A program made the translations under genes and the position numbers. DNA of 64,000 nucleotides from Augochlora pura (taxonomy: Eukaryota > Arthropoda > Insecta > Hymenoptera > Halictidae), in NCBI RefSeq assembly GCF_028453695.1, contig NC_135781.1, positions 1,054,001-1,118,000 on the forward strand, written 5' to 3'. The notes below the pieces were generated by a model. It was not told the DNA's origin. It ran no database searches and saw only the letters and a list, made by a program, of their open reading frames with translations. Shown piece by piece: positions 63,118 through 64,000 of this stretch (its first letter is position 1; each line of letters begins with the position of its first letter).

Positions 63118-64000
63118 GACTCATCAACGTCGACAAGGTGCGTCGAAGAATACGGAATGCCGCGAGAAACTTGGCGTCGCATGTGCGACGGTAAACAGCC
63201 CGCCGTCCCCTGCATATCCGCGGCAGGAGGATCGCGGAGGGGGGTACGCGAGAGTTGGGATTGACACGGGGCCGGAGGGACAACGGGAATGCTAAGTTCG
63301 ATGAACGACGTCGCGCACTCGGCCCGCCCGAGTTTCGGCAAAGTTCTGCAGCGGCGCGGCGCGCGGCACTTTTTGAAGAAACTTTCGCGTAGTCGCTACA
63401 GCGACGTAAATAGGCGGCAGGGGAGGAGGGGGTTGGGGAGGTCGGCGAGGGGTGCGTGCCGGGGTTGACAAAGGCCGGCCGCGGATGGTTCCATCGGCGG
63501 GGGACGAATAACCGAAGCGGCGCGCGCGCGGAGGAGAAAGAAGTTTGCAGCGCGGAGGAAAGCTGATTTATTACCGCCGGCGAACCGTCGCCTTGCCTCG
63601 CCTTGCCCCTCCCCACTCCGCCGTCCTTCGCTTGCCGTCGCGAGGAGAATCGCGGGCGGCGCGGGGGCCGCCGGAAGAGTGCACGCTGTCGGGTGTATAA
63701 CGCGTCGGAACTTGCAAAATTATTCCATCGAGTTCGGGCGCGAGGCGAAGGCGGGACTTCCTGTCAGCGTCAAACGCGCCCCTCGAACGGATAAACCGTC
63801 GCACTAGAGAGAGAGAGAGAGAGAGAGGGTGCTGCCACGGTTTTGAGTGGTTCCCCGGGAAAAACAGAAGGAAAATATTTGCGCGAACTTCCCCCCCTTC
63901 GATGGCTGCTGGGCCACCGCGTCGGCAAAGTTTCGCAGATTTTAAGCGTTAAGGAAAAATTATTCACAAGTCTGGGTTTCGATATTTAGGTGTCATTGAT
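63118..64000. other. Gene-free CpG-rich DNA to the window end
   Basis: Strongly GC-rich at 63160-63790, then a (GA)n run at about 63806-63828. A 171-codon - strand frame (63101-63616) lies in this GC-rich DNA; long frames are expected there by chance, and it has no recognisable domain. Confidence 0.5.

Overview
The window looks like nuclear DNA of an arthropod, most likely an insect and probably a hymenopteran (bee or ant type). The grounds are one intron-rich animal gene, an AT-rich background broken by CpG-rich GC islands, very abundant (GA/TC)n microsatellites and many short non-autonomous DNA transposons. The species is an inference from style; nothing in the sequence names it.

Only one protein-coding gene can be supported: a full-size ABC transporter of subfamily B (P-glycoprotein / MDR / ABCB1-like, insect Mdr49/Mdr65 type) on the + strand, with recognisable exons from 13893 to 35191. 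Ten exons can be placed by homology, reading-frame continuity and GT/AG junctions. They give the order N-tail, TMD1, complete NBD1, linker, TMD2, and the last part of NBD2 with the stop codon. The exon or exons for most of NBD2 (A-loop, Walker A, Q-loop, signature, Walker B; about 190 residues) are absent from the readable sequence. The intron where they belong holds a 100-N assembly gap (31779-31878), so an assembly hole explains the loss better than a broken gene. A short candidate N-terminal exon lies at 13118-13212.

Layout: 1-13100 is gene-free upstream DNA with microsatellites, minisatellites, a 424-bp mariner-type foldback element and a piggyBac-like MITE. 13118-35191 is the ABCB gene, with large introns full of repeats. 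35192-about 35935 is the probable 3' UTR. 35936-64000 has no gene I can support; a polyadenylated non-coding transcript near 39450-40630 is only a weak possibility. A second 100-N gap lies at 47255-47354.

The repeats are the most unusual content. (i) Two arrays (48867-49179 and 60780-61106) carry an 18-bp palindrome close to TGACGAGTATACTCGTCA at 44-bp spacing. (ii) More than a dozen short elements start TTAA-CCC(T/C)TTGC and, where complete, end in the inverted form plus TTAA, the hallmark of piggyBac-type MITEs; some carry a subterminal palindrome resembling the array palindrome. (iii) A dispersed unit of about 115 bp occurs four times, once inverted. (iv) Unrelated minisatellites lie just upstream of the 3' splice sites of at least five ABCB exons.
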